Assembly: GCF_041435215.1 (NCBI RefSeq) | Contig: NZ_CP108394.1 | Span: 10,168,001 to 10,232,000, forward strand | From: Streptomyces sp. NBC_01314 | GTDB lineage: Bacteria > Actinomycetota > Actinomycetes > Streptomycetales > Streptomycetaceae | Direction of reading: 5' to 3' | DNA: 64,000 nt | Shown: positions 24,549 to 33,526 of the stretch, one piece after another | How positions within the stretch are numbered: the stretch's first letter is position 1 | Layout: each line of letters begins with the position of its first letter | Notes under the pieces: model-generated | Seen by the model: only the letters and a program-made list of their open reading frames with translations | What the model was told of the DNA's origin: nothing | Database searches by the model: none | Program-made: the position numbers and the translations under genes

Positions 24549-26561
24549 TTAAAGCATGGCGGGGCGCCGCCACTCCTGTCCGAGGACATGGTGGTCGAGG
24601 AAGTTCAGCGCCGTCTCGTACATGATGCGAATGTGGTTCGGTGCCCCGATTGCGTGGCCCTCGTCCGGGAAGTAAAGGAATCTGACGGGCGCACCGAGCC
24701 CCTGCAGATCGCTGTGCAGGCTCAGTGCCTGGCCCGTCGGGACGCGGTGGTCCTTGCCACCGTGCACGATCAGCATCGGCGTGGTCACCTTCGCCGCGTG
24801 GAAGTGGGGCGAGTTGGCTTCGTACCGTTCGCGCTGCGTCCGTGGGTCGCCGAAGATCTTCTGGAAGTATGCGTGCATGTCCGTGTCGATCTGGAATGCT
24901 TCGAGGTTCCACATCCCGGCGTGGGTGACGATCGCCTTGAAGCGGTCGGTGAGGGTCGCGGCCCGGTTGGCCAGGTAGCCGCCGTAGGACCAGCCGGCGA
25001 GGCCAGTCCTGGTCGCGTCGAGGTCGTCGCGTGCCAGTGCCGCGTCCGTCAGCGCGATGAGGTCACGGTAGGGCTGACCGCCGTACTGGCCCCGGCCGCG
25101 CTCCTGCATGCGTTGCCCGTAGCCGGTGGACAGCGCCGGATCCGGTAGCAGCACCGCGTAGCCACGGGCCGCGAGCGGCCATGGGTTCCACAACCACGTC
25201 CAGGCGCTCCAGGACATCTGTGGTCCACCGTGCGGGGCGGTGATCAGCGGCGCTGGGCGCTCGGCCGAGGCGCCCTCGGGCAGCGCGAGCCAGGCGCGCA
25301 ACGGGAAACCGTCGTCGGCTTCGACGTGCACCTCGGTCAGTGTGCCGGGAAGCGAGTCGAGGTCGCCGGGAGCGTGGAGGAAGGCGGGGTGTTGATCGGC
25401 TGTGACGGCGTCCAGGTGAACCGCTCGAGGCGGGCTGTCGATCGTGCTGCGCAGTGCGTAGAGGGTGGTCCCATCGGGTGACACGCAGAGCGAGGCGTAG
25501 GCGCCGGAGGCGGTCAGGCGGGTGATCGTGCCGTCGGCGTCGCGGCGGAAGATCGGGCAGTGGCCTCGCTCGTCACCGGTGAACCACAGCGTGGAGTCCC
25601 CACGGATCGGCGAGAGGACCGCCCGTCCCGGCCACGGCCAGTTGTCGAACTCTGGCAGGAGGTCGGTCTCTTCATCCGAAGCCACATCGAATGCGACAAG
25701 CGTGACTCGCCACTCTGTGTCGTAGGTCTCCTCTCGCTGGCGCTGGCAGACCAGCGCCGAGCCGTCGGCTGTGAACGCCAGGCGGTAGTACTGATGACCA
25801 GGGCGCGAGAAGGTGTGGCGCTCGACGCCGGTGGCCGCGTCGGCGACCACCACGACATTCGTGTCGGGAGCGCGGCCCGTCGCGGCCCGCGTGTAGGCCA
25901 CCAGCGATCCGTCCGGCGAGAGCGCCATATCTCCTGTGCCCGCCAGACCCTGGCTGCCGGCGTTCACCGGAGCCCCGTCGGAGTGCAGGGCGAAGGTGTG
26001 GGGTTCGTCGGGGCCGGGGCCTGCGCCAAAGGCGCAGGTCGTGGTCGCCTCGTACAGAACCGCGTTGACCATGGCGCTCTCGCGCTCACGGCGAAGTTCG
26101 GCGTATGCCTCGGCATTCACCGCGCCGGGCAGCAGATCAGCGGTGTAGGCGACCGTGGAGGCGTCCTTGGCGACGGCGAAGGCGGATATGTCTCCTGGGT
26201 GGTGGGCGATCGGCCTTGCCTCGCCGCCCTTCGGCAGTGCCCACAGTCCCACACCCTGGCTCTCGTTCTTTCCGGCGGCGGAATCTGTGTTTCCGCGGCC
26301 GGAGAGGAACAGCAGTGCGCCGTCGGCAGCGAAAGCGGGAGCGAAGTCACCCTGCACGGACCGGGCCACGGGGCGACTCTCGCGCTCGCCCGAGGGGTCC
26401 ACCTCCCACAACCTCGAAACGTGCCTGGTTCCCTCGTCGTTGATGATCTGCACGGACGCGATCAAGCACGTTCCATCGGGCGCCAGGGCCAAGTCGGTCA
26501 GGCGGGAGTGCGTGGCGAACCGGTCGTGGAACGAGGTGGCATCATCCAAGGCGTGGATCAT
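24549..26561 (-). CDS. Prolyl oligopeptidase-family (S9) serine peptidase
   Basis: A 670-residue cytoplasmic peptidase with an N-terminal beta-propeller (about 1-420, with repeated LSPDG/TADG strands) and a C-terminal alpha/beta-hydrolase domain. The catalytic triad is Ser in GWSYGGY (about 524), Asp in GGKDHRVP (about 601) and His in DEGHAIG (about 634). It most resembles acylaminoacyl-peptidase-like S9C enzymes. The second of two close ATGs is chosen because GGCAGG lies 9 bases before it. It ends 84 bp before the acetyltransferase, so the two may be co-transcribed. Confidence 0.88.
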   Translation of the reverse strand: MIHALDDATSFHDRFATHSRLTDLALAPDGTCLIASVQIINDEGTRHVSRLWEVDPSGERESRPVARSVQGDFAPAFAADGALLFLSGRGNTDSAAGKNESQGVGLWALPKGGEARPIAHHPGDISAFAVAKDASTVAYTADLLPGAVNAEAYAELRRERESAMVNAVLYEATTTCAFGAGPGPDEPHTFALHSDGAPVNAGSQGLAGTGDMALSPDGSLVAYTRAATGRAPDTNVVVVADAATGVERHTFSRPGHQYYRLAFTADGSALVCQRQREETYDTEWRVTLVAFDVASDEETDLLPEFDNWPWPGRAVLSPIRGDSTLWFTGDERGHCPIFRRDADGTITRLTASGAYASLCVSPDGTTLYALRSTIDSPPRAVHLDAVTADQHPAFLHAPGDLDSLPGTLTEVHVEADDGFPLRAWLALPEGASAERPAPLITAPHGGPQMSWSAWTWLWNPWPLAARGYAVLLPDPALSTGYGQRMQERGRGQYGGQPYRDLIALTDAALARDDLDATRTGLAGWSYGGYLANRAATLTDRFKAIVTHAGMWNLEAFQIDTDMHAYFQKIFGDPRTQRERYEANSPHFHAAKVTTPMLIVHGGKDHRVPTGQALSLHSDLQGLGAPVRFLYFPDEGHAIGAPNHIRIMYETALNFLDHHVLGQEWRRPAML

Positions 26562-27192
26562 GGCAATCATCCTGCCTGCCGCACCCGAACTGTGACAGGG
26601 GACCCATGAGCCGAGGGACTGCGCGCCTGGCGGGATGTGTCGTCAGCGATCCCGACGCCGATCTCACTGAATTGATCAGCAATTCGCTCTGATCCACATT
26701 CCGCTGGCCGAGCAACCGCCGTTCCTGTGGACTGAGCGGGGGTGAGTCCGTTCAGCCGCGCGCCCCGAACGGTCTTGGGCGAGCTGGTCCCCGGCGTACT
26801 CGACCCCGGGGCGGCGACACGCATCCTGTGCGTAGTCCGGGCCCAGAGGCCAGTTCCCTGCGCGACCTGGCCAATTGAGTACGGCCAGAGGCGACGGGGA
26901 GGCCCTGAATCATCCTCTGGTGGAGCAGGGGCCCCGCACGCTGACGCCGTACCCGGTCTCCCAGGTCGCACGATCACGCTAGCCCGATCAGCCCAGGGCA
27001 CCGCAAGCCCGCAAGCGGACGATCACACGATCGAGCTAATTCGGCCTTGTGCGCACTCCTTGGCGAGCAGTTCCAACCCCTGCGGCGGAAGATCTCGCAC
27101 GTGGCTGCGGTGCACGCGCGTTGTCGGCGTCCGCTGCGAACTGTGCGACCCGACGGGCTGCTTGTCCGTTCGAACTGACTGCAACGCGTCTT
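26562..27192. other. Intergenic region with no credible gene
   Basis: This 631-bp stretch has weaker codon bias than its neighbours and no recognisable protein in any frame. A site ATCTCACTGAATTGATC at 26661-26677 resembles the GTCTC-type motif. It may be a degraded gene. Confidence 0.45.
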
Positions 27193-27693
27193 CTACGGCA
27201 GCAAGCGGGTGAGCCACACGAGTTCGCCGCTGTCTTCGGTCGAGATGTGGTCGCGCTTGAACCCGAGCTTTTCAAGGACGCGAAACGATGGTGCATTCCA
27301 GGGACGCACCGTTGACCAGAGCCGTTTCCGCCCAGTCGCGATCGCCGCGTCGAGCACCACGGACGCCGCCTCGGTGGCATAGCCCTGTCCGTGCACGCGC
27401 TGGAACAGCTCGTAGGCGATCTCTGGCTCGTCAACGGAAGCCCGACCGACAGTGAGCCCGCAATATCCGATGAAGTCCCCAACATCGCGGCGGATGACGG
27501 GCAGCAGAGCAATCCCTGTCACTGCCGACGCAGCGCGCTGATCCTCGATCATCCGCCGGTTGTCCTCGACCGTCGGCATGCCACCACCACGTTCGGCGAC
27601 GAGCACGCGATGGGCGTCGACGTCGGACTCGGTCCACGGACGCAAGCTCAGTCGAGCGGTTTCCAGTTGGAGCGGCATCGGCGAATACGGCAT
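27193..27693 (-). CDS. RimJ/RimL-type GNAT acetyltransferase
   Basis: A 166-residue single-domain GNAT enzyme of the ribosomal-protein-alanine acetyltransferase group, many of which modify small molecules or protein N-termini. The opening LETARLSLRPWTESDVDAH is characteristic. The acetyl-CoA loop is QRVHGQGYATEAASVVLD (about 98-115) and NAPSFRVLEKLGFKRD the C-terminal block. Length is normal. It is preceded by a TGAGAC/GTCTCA inverted pair at 27744-27770, shared with the next gene. Confidence 0.83.
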   Translation of the reverse strand: MPYSPMPLQLETARLSLRPWTESDVDAHRVLVAERGGGMPTVEDNRRMIEDQRAASAVTGIALLPVIRRDVGDFIGYCGLTVGRASVDEPEIAYELFQRVHGQGYATEAASVVLDAAIATGRKRLWSTVRPWNAPSFRVLEKLGFKRDHISTEDSGELVWLTRLLP

Positions 27694-27743
27694 GGCGACA
27701 CCCTACAGACGCCGCTCCCCGATCCAGGGCAACGGAGATCACG

Positions 27744-27770
27744 TGAGACGGACAGGTGTGGTCTGTCTCA
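27744..27770. repeat. TGAGAC...GTCTCA inverted pair
   Basis: TGAGACGGACAG and CTGTCTCA face each other in the 124-bp gap between two minus-strand genes. The motif is the same as in the arrays near 20 and 21 kb but here the two copies are inverted and close together. Confidence 0.4.
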
Positions 27771-27817
27771 ACGAACAGAGCGCTGGGGGCGTTTGTCACC
27801 GAAGGTGGACAGCGCGT

Positions 27818-28735
27818 TCATCGGCGGATCGTTGCGATGAGGCGTCGCAGTCCGGCGTGGGCGGGTGGGCCCCAGGTGGCCTTGCCGCCGGGGCGGCCAT
27901 GAAGGCCGGCCTCTCCGATGAGGATGCCGCTGAGGGCTGTCAGCACCGCCCAGCCGCGGGCGCGGCGCAGGGTCGCGACGTCCACCACCGGCTGGTAGGC
28001 GTCATGGAAGCGGTCGGCGGCCCTGTCCGGCAGCAGTATCCAGCAGGCGGCGAGATCGCAGGCCGGATCGCCCGCGCAGAGGTCGCCAAAGTCGATCACG
28101 CCGCAGAAGGTGCCGTCCGCGGTGAGGACGTTGGCCGGATGCAGATCACCGTGAATCCACAGCGCCGGGCCCGTCCACTCAGGCGCGGCAACGGCGTCCT
28201 CCCAGACCGCGCGGATGGCATCCGGTTCGGGGAGCAGCCCCAGCTCGATGGCCGAGGCGAACTGCTCGGCGAACTGCTCGGCACGGTCGGCCAGTGGCCC
28301 CCCGCGGCCACGGCCGACGGGCGCCTTTTCGGGGGCAGGTCGGTGAAGGGCCGTCAGGAAGGCGGCCAAGGTGCCGGCCGCCTCCGCGGCGCGTGTGGCG
28401 GGAGCGCGGTCGGCAGGCGAGCCGGGCACCCAGGTGGTGACGATCCAGGGTCGCGGAAACCGCTCGGAGGGCTCGCCGAGGCGCTGCGGGACGGGAACGG
28501 GCAGGGGCAGGCGCGGGGCGAGAGCGGGTAGCCAGGCGTGCTCCTTGCGCAGCAGGGCGTCCGCGGACTGTGTCGCCCAGGGCAACCGGACGGCAAGGTC
28601 GTCGCCGAGCCGCCACAGTTGGTTGTCCCAGCCACGCGCGCCGAGCTTCAGGGGACGCCCGGCCAGGTCGGGGTGCTGGTCGAGCAGCAGATCCCGGACC
28701 AGATCTGCGGTGATGTCGATCTCGGTATGGGTCAT
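27818..28735 (-). CDS. Aminoglycoside phosphotransferase-family kinase
   Basis: A 305-residue APH-fold kinase, unrelated in detail to the one at 20.2 kb. The N-terminal lobe has LGARGWDNQLWRLGDDLAVRLP, the catalytic loop is LWIHGDLHPANVLTADG (about 193-207) and the metal motif GVIDFGDLCAGDPACDLA (about 212-229). This subgroup is widespread in Streptomyces and often annotated as spectinomycin- or hygromycin-type kinase without proof. It is the last gene of the modifying-enzyme island before the glycan locus. Confidence 0.84.
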   Translation of the reverse strand: MTHTEIDITADLVRDLLLDQHPDLAGRPLKLGARGWDNQLWRLGDDLAVRLPWATQSADALLRKEHAWLPALAPRLPLPVPVPQRLGEPSERFPRPWIVTTWVPGSPADRAPATRAAEAAGTLAAFLTALHRPAPEKAPVGRGRGGPLADRAEQFAEQFASAIELGLLPEPDAIRAVWEDAVAAPEWTGPALWIHGDLHPANVLTADGTFCGVIDFGDLCAGDPACDLAACWILLPDRAADRFHDAYQPVVDVATLRRARGWAVLTALSGILIGEAGLHGRPGGKATWGPPAHAGLRRLIATIRR

Positions 28736-29021
28736 GCGGAGCCACGGTAGTCGGACGCTGGCCCGGGCTCTTGTGACGCCCAGTACTCAGTGCCGCTCAC
28801 CATCCTCACTTCCTGAACTGGGCACCGCACGGCAACGCCCATGGGCGCCTGGTTCCCCCTCGGCCGTCCTGCGAAGGGAGGAAGAGACACAGGCTGGCAT
28901 CATCGGTGCGGGCCAGGTTTGGCGGGGAGTGCTTCCATGCCCCTTTCTTGCCGCCTGCCTCGCCGAGAGCCGCGCGCCGGAAGCCGCCCATGGCCGACCG
29001 GCGCACGGACCCGCGGCTCGT

Positions 29022-31580
29022 TCACCGCCAGATGGACTTCAGCTGCCACGCCTGCAGGTGGTCGAGGGTGGCGGTGCCGCCATCGGCGAAGACCTCGACG
29101 CCGGTGCTGGAGGGGTCGGGGAAGATCTGGTCGGTGATCACGGCTTCGCCGTTGCCGCCGAAGACCTCGACGGAGGACCAGTCGACGAGGATGCGCAGCT
29201 TGACCTTGCCGTTCTTGGCCTTGAGGGGGGCGGTCTGGACGCCGGGGAAGGTGCTGTTGAAGTCGCCGACGCCGGAGCGGGAGCGGTCGACGTACAGCTC
29301 CTGTGTTGTGGTGTCGTAGCCGATGACGGTCTCCTCGCCGCCTGCTCCGGTGCGGACCTTCAGGCCGAACCGGTCTGCGTCCTTGAGGGAGAAGGTCGCC
29401 TCGATGTCGAGTGCCTTGCCCTGTACCCCACGGCCGATCAGGGGCTTGGAGGTGTTCCTGACGGTGATGCCGGACGCCGTCGCCGGGCGCTTCTGTCGGA
29501 GGGACTCCAGGCTGCCCACTGGCTTGCTGGTCAGCCGAATCTGGCCGTCGACGGTGCGCAGGGCCATCTCCCTGGGGACGCTCTGCGCGCTTCGCCAGGG
29601 GGAGGTGGGGATTGACTGGCCGTAGTCCCAGTTGTTCATCCAGCCGATCATGTAGCGCTTGCCGCCCGGTGCGTTCTCCCAGGACACCGCCGCGTAGTAG
29701 TCCTTGCCGTAGTCGGCCCAGTCAGCGCGCTGGACGACGGACTTGGCGGGCTTGTCAGCGGTGGTGAACTGGTCGGCCATGAGGTGGCCCCAGCCGGCGG
29801 AGTTCATGTCGACGACCTGGATCTGCGCCTTCTTGCCGACGTACGGGCGCAGGTCGAAGGACGCCCAGTCCAGGCTCTCGCTGTCGGCGCCGGTGACGCT
29901 GCGGACGACCTCGCCGTCGACGATCAGGTTCACGGACGTCTCCTGGGAGACGCGCGGGGCCTTGGTGTCGGACAACATGATGTGGTCGACGTTGAGGTGG
30001 CCCCAGCCGCCGCTGTTGTTGTCGACGATCCTGATCTGCGCCTTCTTGCCGGCGAGTTCGCCGACGTCCCACGAAGCCCAGTTGAGTGCCTCGCCGTCCT
30101 TTCCGGTGGAGCTGCGGACGACCTGGCCGTCCACGAGGAGCTCGACGGCGGTGGGGTTGTCGGAGTCGGCCGGGTGGTTGCCGCCGCCGATGAGGAAGTT
30201 GATGTGCTTCTTGTCAAGGGTGAACTCGGGCGAGGTGAGGGTGCCGGTACTGGCGTCGCCGTTCAGGAAGGTGTTGGCCAGCCCGTCTCCCAGGAAGCCG
30301 GAGACCTGTCCCTGGTCGGGGAGGGTGCCGGTGGCCGGTGCGGTGCCGAAGGCGTCCCCGGTCGCCGTCCAGTCGCCGTAGGTCCCGCCTTCGAAGTCGG
30401 CGAGGACTGTGCCCTCGGGCGGAGTCGTGTCCAGCACGGTTCCGGCTTCGTACGGGTGCCGCCCGCCGCCGATCTTGAAGTTCAGGTAGGGGCTGTCGAC
30501 GGTGAATTCGGGCGAGCTGAGGGTGCCTGTGGCGCCGTCTCCGCCGTGGAAGCTGTTGGCGAGGCCCTTGCCGTCGAAGCCGGTGACCGCCCCCTGCCAG
30601 TCCACCGCACCGGTTGCCGGTCCCTGACCGAACGCGGAGCCGGTGGTCGTCCAGAAACTGAAATTGGTGCCCTCGAAGTCCTGCACCACCGTGCCGGTGG
30701 GCGGGGTGTAGGTGCCCTTGTCGTCGGCGGTGAACTTCTTGCCGTCGAAGTCGCCGACGAAGTACTGCGAGCCCGAACCGCCCGCGATACCACCGGGGTT
30801 GATGTTGACGACCAGGACCCACTTGATCTTCTTCTTGTCCCCGTCGACGGCGAGGGGGAACAGGTCGGGGCACTCCCACACGCCGCCGGTCGCGCCGGCC
30901 GGCCCGAACTCGCTCTGCAGCGTCCAGTCCTTGAGGTTCTTTGACGAGTAGAACCGCACCTTGTGCTCGGTGGACAGCGACACCGTCATCAGCCAGCTCT
31001 TGGTCGGCTCGTACCACTGGACCTTGGGGTCGCGGAAGTTGTTGGAGCCGATGTCGAGGACGGGGTTGCCCTGGTACCTGGTCCAGGTCCGGCCGCGGTC
31101 GGTGCTGTAGGCGAGCGACTGGGCCTGCTTGCCGCCGTTCTTGTAGGCGCTGGTGTAGATCGCCACCATGGGCGGGTTCTTCTTTGTGCCGAAGCCGGTG
31201 GTGTTGTTCCAGTCGACGACCGCGCTGCCGGAGAACACCATCTCCTCGTCGTCGTGCGACAGGGCGAGCGGCAACTCCTCCCAGTGCACGAGGTCCCGGC
31301 TCACCGCATGCCCCCAGGACATGTCGCCCCAGGAGTTGCCGTTCGGGTTGTACTGGTAGAAGAGGTGGTACTCGCCCTTGTAGTAGACGAGACCGTTGGG
31401 GTCGTTCATCCAGTTCTTCTCCGGAGTGAAGTGGAACTGGGGTCTGTAGGTCTCGGTGTACGGCGGGGTGTCGGCAGCGACGGCTGAAGGAGCCAGCGGC
31501 GCTGCGGACAGGGCGCAGACGGTCGCCACCGCCGCCATCATCCGTATGCGGGCATGCCGGGATACGCGTGCAGAGCTCAT
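29022..31580 (-). CDS. Secreted GH32 fructanase with nested duplicated binding module
   Basis: An 852-residue extracellular levanase/inulinase-type enzyme that would hydrolyse beta-fructans. A Sec signal peptide ends near AVA-ADTPP. The GH32 catalytic residues are Asp in WMNDPNGL (about 56), Asp in FRDPKV (about 182) and Glu in ECPDLF (about 236). Between the fourth and fifth propeller blades a large insert appears (about 295-612). Its outer module is split in two (295-386 and 545-612) by a complete second copy (387-544). A C-terminal beta-sandwich (about 690-852) follows. The start has AGGAGA 6 bases upstream. It is divergent from the LacI gene, which probably represses it. Confidence 0.9.
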   Translation of the reverse strand: MSSARVSRHARIRMMAAVATVCALSAAPLAPSAVAADTPPYTETYRPQFHFTPEKNWMNDPNGLVYYKGEYHLFYQYNPNGNSWGDMSWGHAVSRDLVHWEELPLALSHDDEEMVFSGSAVVDWNNTTGFGTKKNPPMVAIYTSAYKNGGKQAQSLAYSTDRGRTWTRYQGNPVLDIGSNNFRDPKVQWYEPTKSWLMTVSLSTEHKVRFYSSKNLKDWTLQSEFGPAGATGGVWECPDLFPLAVDGDKKKIKWVLVVNINPGGIAGGSGSQYFVGDFDGKKFTADDKGTYTPPTGTVVQDFEGTNFSFWTTTGSAFGQGPATGAVDWQGAVTGFDGKGLANSFHGGDGATGTLSSPEFTVDSPYLNFKIGGGRHPYEAGTVLDTTPPEGTVLADFEGGTYGDWTATGDAFGTAPATGTLPDQGQVSGFLGDGLANTFLNGDASTGTLTSPEFTLDKKHINFLIGGGNHPADSDNPTAVELLVDGQVVRSSTGKDGEALNWASWDVGELAGKKAQIRIVDNNSGGWGHLNVDHIMLSDTKAPRVSQETSVNLIVDGEVVRSVTGADSESLDWASFDLRPYVGKKAQIQVVDMNSAGWGHLMADQFTTADKPAKSVVQRADWADYGKDYYAAVSWENAPGGKRYMIGWMNNWDYGQSIPTSPWRSAQSVPREMALRTVDGQIRLTSKPVGSLESLRQKRPATASGITVRNTSKPLIGRGVQGKALDIEATFSLKDADRFGLKVRTGAGGEETVIGYDTTTQELYVDRSRSGVGDFNSTFPGVQTAPLKAKNGKVKLRILVDWSSVEVFGGNGEAVITDQIFPDPSSTGVEVFADGGTATLDHLQAWQLKSIWR
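29744..30697 (-). repeat. Nested module duplication within the GH32 gene
   Basis: The inner copy (29950-30423) carries DFEGGTYGDW through IGGGNHP, then LLVDGQVVRSSTG and IRIVDNNSGGWGHLNVDH. It interrupts an outer copy whose first half (30424-30697) has DFEGTNFSFW to IGGGRHP and whose second half (29744-29947) has LIVDGEVVRSVTG and IQVVDMNSAGWGHLMADQ. The split point is the same IGGG(R/N)HP loop. Confidence 0.85.
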
Positions 31581-31706
31581 GGTGTCTCCTAGTCCCGCGG
31601 CTCGTCGGTGCAGCACTGACTGCGGCCCCGGCGCGGACGGACCGAAAAGTGACATCCCAGCGGCGTCGACGTCCAGGCAGCCGACTGGGGTGTCAGCGAC
31701 GACGAA

Positions 31707-31720
31707 TGTCATCGATGACA
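31707..31720. promoter_or_regulatory. LacI-type operator upstream of the GH32 gene
   Basis: TGTCATCGATGACA is a perfect 14-bp palindrome with a central CG, the hallmark of LacI/GalR-family operators. It lies 127 bp upstream of the GH32 start and is a plausible target of the adjacent LacI protein. Confidence 0.5.
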
Positions 31721-31999
31721 GCGAGTGCCCGATTATGAAGGGCAATCCGGCCAGTGCGTCAACGGTTCGGGCGCGATTGCTCCGGGACGGGTCTGCGGTC
31801 CGTCGGGCGTCGTCGGCGGTCGCGAACCGCACCAACGAGCTCGGCCATGATGGGTTGGAGTCGGCAACCGTGCAGGTCAGAGCGGTGGCTTGGGTGGCAA
31901 CCGGCAGGCTTTCGCGGCCTCGCGCGAGACCGAGATCGGCTGCGTTAACGAGTTGTTTCCGGGGTGTTGACCGGTGGGGCCTCTCGGTGCTTCACTTCC

Positions 32000-32043
32000 G
32001 GAACCGGTACCGAAACCGGTTCCGGGACTGCTTCCGGTACCGG
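32000..32043. promoter_or_regulatory. Palindrome cluster upstream of the LacI gene
   Basis: GGAACCGGT (32000-32008) and ACCGGTTCC (32015-32023) form a perfect 9-bp inverted repeat around ACCGAA, and CCGGTACCGG (32034-32043) follows. Clustered palindromes about 80-120 bp before the LacI start suggest autoregulation. Confidence 0.5.
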
Positions 32044-32122
32044 TTACACGGGTCTCTGTACGATCGTCCCTTCGGTGCGGGAGGGAAGTCTTCCGCCTCT
32101 GTAGGAAGGGAGGGGAGGTGAC

Positions 32123-33130
32123 ATGGGAGTCACTATCGCCGACGTGGCCTCGCGGGCCGGGGTCAGCAAGACGACGGTCTCGCGGGTGCTGAACGGCAAG
32201 GGCGAGATCAGCGAGGACACCGTCTCGAAGGTCCGCAAGGCGATCTCGGAGCTCGGCTATGTGCCGAGCGCCGGGGCAGTGGGGCTGGCACGTGGCACGA
32301 CGCAGATGATCGGCATGCTGGTCCCTGATCTGGCCTGGGTCTGGGCCGGCATTGTGCAGGCGGTCGTCGAGACGCTGGAGGCCGAGGGCTTCGGGCTGCG
32401 GATGCTGACCGTGAACGGCGGTGAGGAGTCACTGCGCAGGCTGGGCCTGCAGGTCGCTGCCAAGTCGTTCGACGGTCTGCTGGTGATAGAGCCCGAGGGG
32501 GCCCTGGCGGCCATCACGGAACTGCACGAGGCCGGACTGCCGGTGGTGCTGATCGACGACCGCTTCCAGCGGCCGGGATTCCCCTACGTGGCCACCACCA
32601 ACCGGGAGGGCGGTGAGCAGGCGGCGCGCCACCTGCTGGACCTCGGCCGCCGTCGCCCTCTGGTGGTGACCGGTCCTGATGAGTACGGCTGTACTCAGGA
32701 ACGGTTGGGCGGCTTCGTCGACGTCTATGCGCAGGCCGGGATCGAGCTCGAACCGCGCAGCATCATCTGCGGCGACTTCTTGTTCGACAGCAGCCGGAGC
32801 GCGGTGGCGCAAGCTCTCGCGGACGGCGTGGAGTTCGACGCGGTCTTCGGTCACAACGACCCCTCGGCGGCCGGCGTGATCGCGGCCTTGCACGAGGCCG
32901 GCCTCAAGATTCCGCGGGATGTCGCCGTGGTGGGGTTCGACGACGTCGAGGTGGCGTCGTACACCTATCCGGCCTTGACCACCGTCCGCCAGCCGATGCG
33001 GGAGATGGGTGAGGCAGCGGCGCGTCTGCTCCTCGACCACGTGCGCAGATCGCCCGAGGCCGCCCCCTCACGCATCATTCCCACCAGCCTCGTGATCCGG
33101 GGCTCGACGTTAGAGCCGAGCTCGAACTGA
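32123..33130 (+). CDS. LacI-family transcriptional regulator
   Basis: A 335-residue LacI/GalR regulator. The N-terminal helix-turn-helix is TIADVASRAGVSKTTVSRVLNGKGEIS with the hinge helix near AVGLARGTTQMIG. The periplasmic-binding-protein-like effector domain follows (about 60-330), with the FDGLLVIEP, LIDDRF and VVGFDDVEVASY blocks. The ligand is presumably a sugar from the flanking glycan genes. GGAGGGGAGGTG just before the ATG is a very strong ribosome binding site. A hairpin terminator follows, so it is monocistronic although the transporter lies downstream. Confidence 0.92.
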   Translation: MGVTIADVASRAGVSKTTVSRVLNGKGEISEDTVSKVRKAISELGYVPSAGAVGLARGTTQMIGMLVPDLAWVWAGIVQAVVETLEAEGFGLRMLTVNGGEESLRRLGLQVAAKSFDGLLVIEPEGALAAITELHEAGLPVVLIDDRFQRPGFPYVATTNREGGEQAARHLLDLGRRRPLVVTGPDEYGCTQERLGGFVDVYAQAGIELEPRSIICGDFLFDSSRSAVAQALADGVEFDAVFGHNDPSAAGVIAALHEAGLKIPRDVAVVGFDDVEVASYTYPALTTVRQPMREMGEAAARLLLDHVRRSPEAAPSRIIPTSLVIRGSTLEPSSN

Positions 33131-33526
33131 CGCGACGTCATCACGGTGCGTACGTGATGGCGCCTCGCAGCCGGGCGGTGCGTTGCCGGTGACGCACCGC
33201 CCCCCGTCTCCTTGAAACTTCGGCGACCCACTTCGGCCTCGCCTTCCTTGCAACCATGGCGGCTGCGCCCGCGTTCATGCGGCACCGCCCACATGCAGCC
33301 TTCCGCTCGCGCGTTCCCGATCCGGGACACCGAACGGCGCGCCTGGCCCACCCCGCCCGGCCGCTACCCACTCCGCGTCGGATGTTCCAGCCGCGCCCTG
33401 CGGCTGACCGCCGATGCCGCTGTCACCGCAGACGGTCCCCACCCGTGCGCCGACCCATCCGGGCGTCCGCCCGTTCTCACCCTTAGCCCCCCGCGCCTGT
33501 TTCGCCCAACGGCAAGGAGCCGCATC
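33131..33526. other. Intergenic region between LacI gene and transporter
   Basis: This 396-bp stretch contains a CATCACG-N7-CGTGATG inverted repeat at 33139-33159 (possible operator) and the LacI terminator at 33173-33202. No gene is supported in the rest, which should hold the transporter promoter. Confidence 0.5.
33173..33202 (+). terminator. Intrinsic terminator after the LacI gene
   Basis: GGGCGGTGCGT and ACGCACCGCCC make a perfect 11-bp stem with an 8-base loop, 43 bp after the LacI stop. Confidence 0.75.

Larger units (their letters stand above)
31581..32122. promoter_or_regulatory. Divergent control region between GH32 and LacI genes
   Basis: This 542-bp gap holds no gene. It contains a perfect 14-bp palindrome near the GH32 side and a dense cluster of ACCGGT-type palindromes near the LacI side, described separately. 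It most likely drives both genes. Confidence 0.7.

Noticed and set aside
26742..27212. 156-codon plus-strand ORF
   Set aside because: No family resemblance, poor codon bias, and it overlaps the GNAT gene end on the other strand.
14439..28735. CRISPR array or cas genes associated with the TniQ module
   Set aside because: No regularly spaced direct repeats and no Cas-like protein were found; the GTCTC sites are too few and irregular to be CRISPR repeats.
33212..33526. Longer N-terminus for the solute-binding protein
   Set aside because: It would bury the signal peptide and lipobox; a clear AAGGAG supports the start at 33527.
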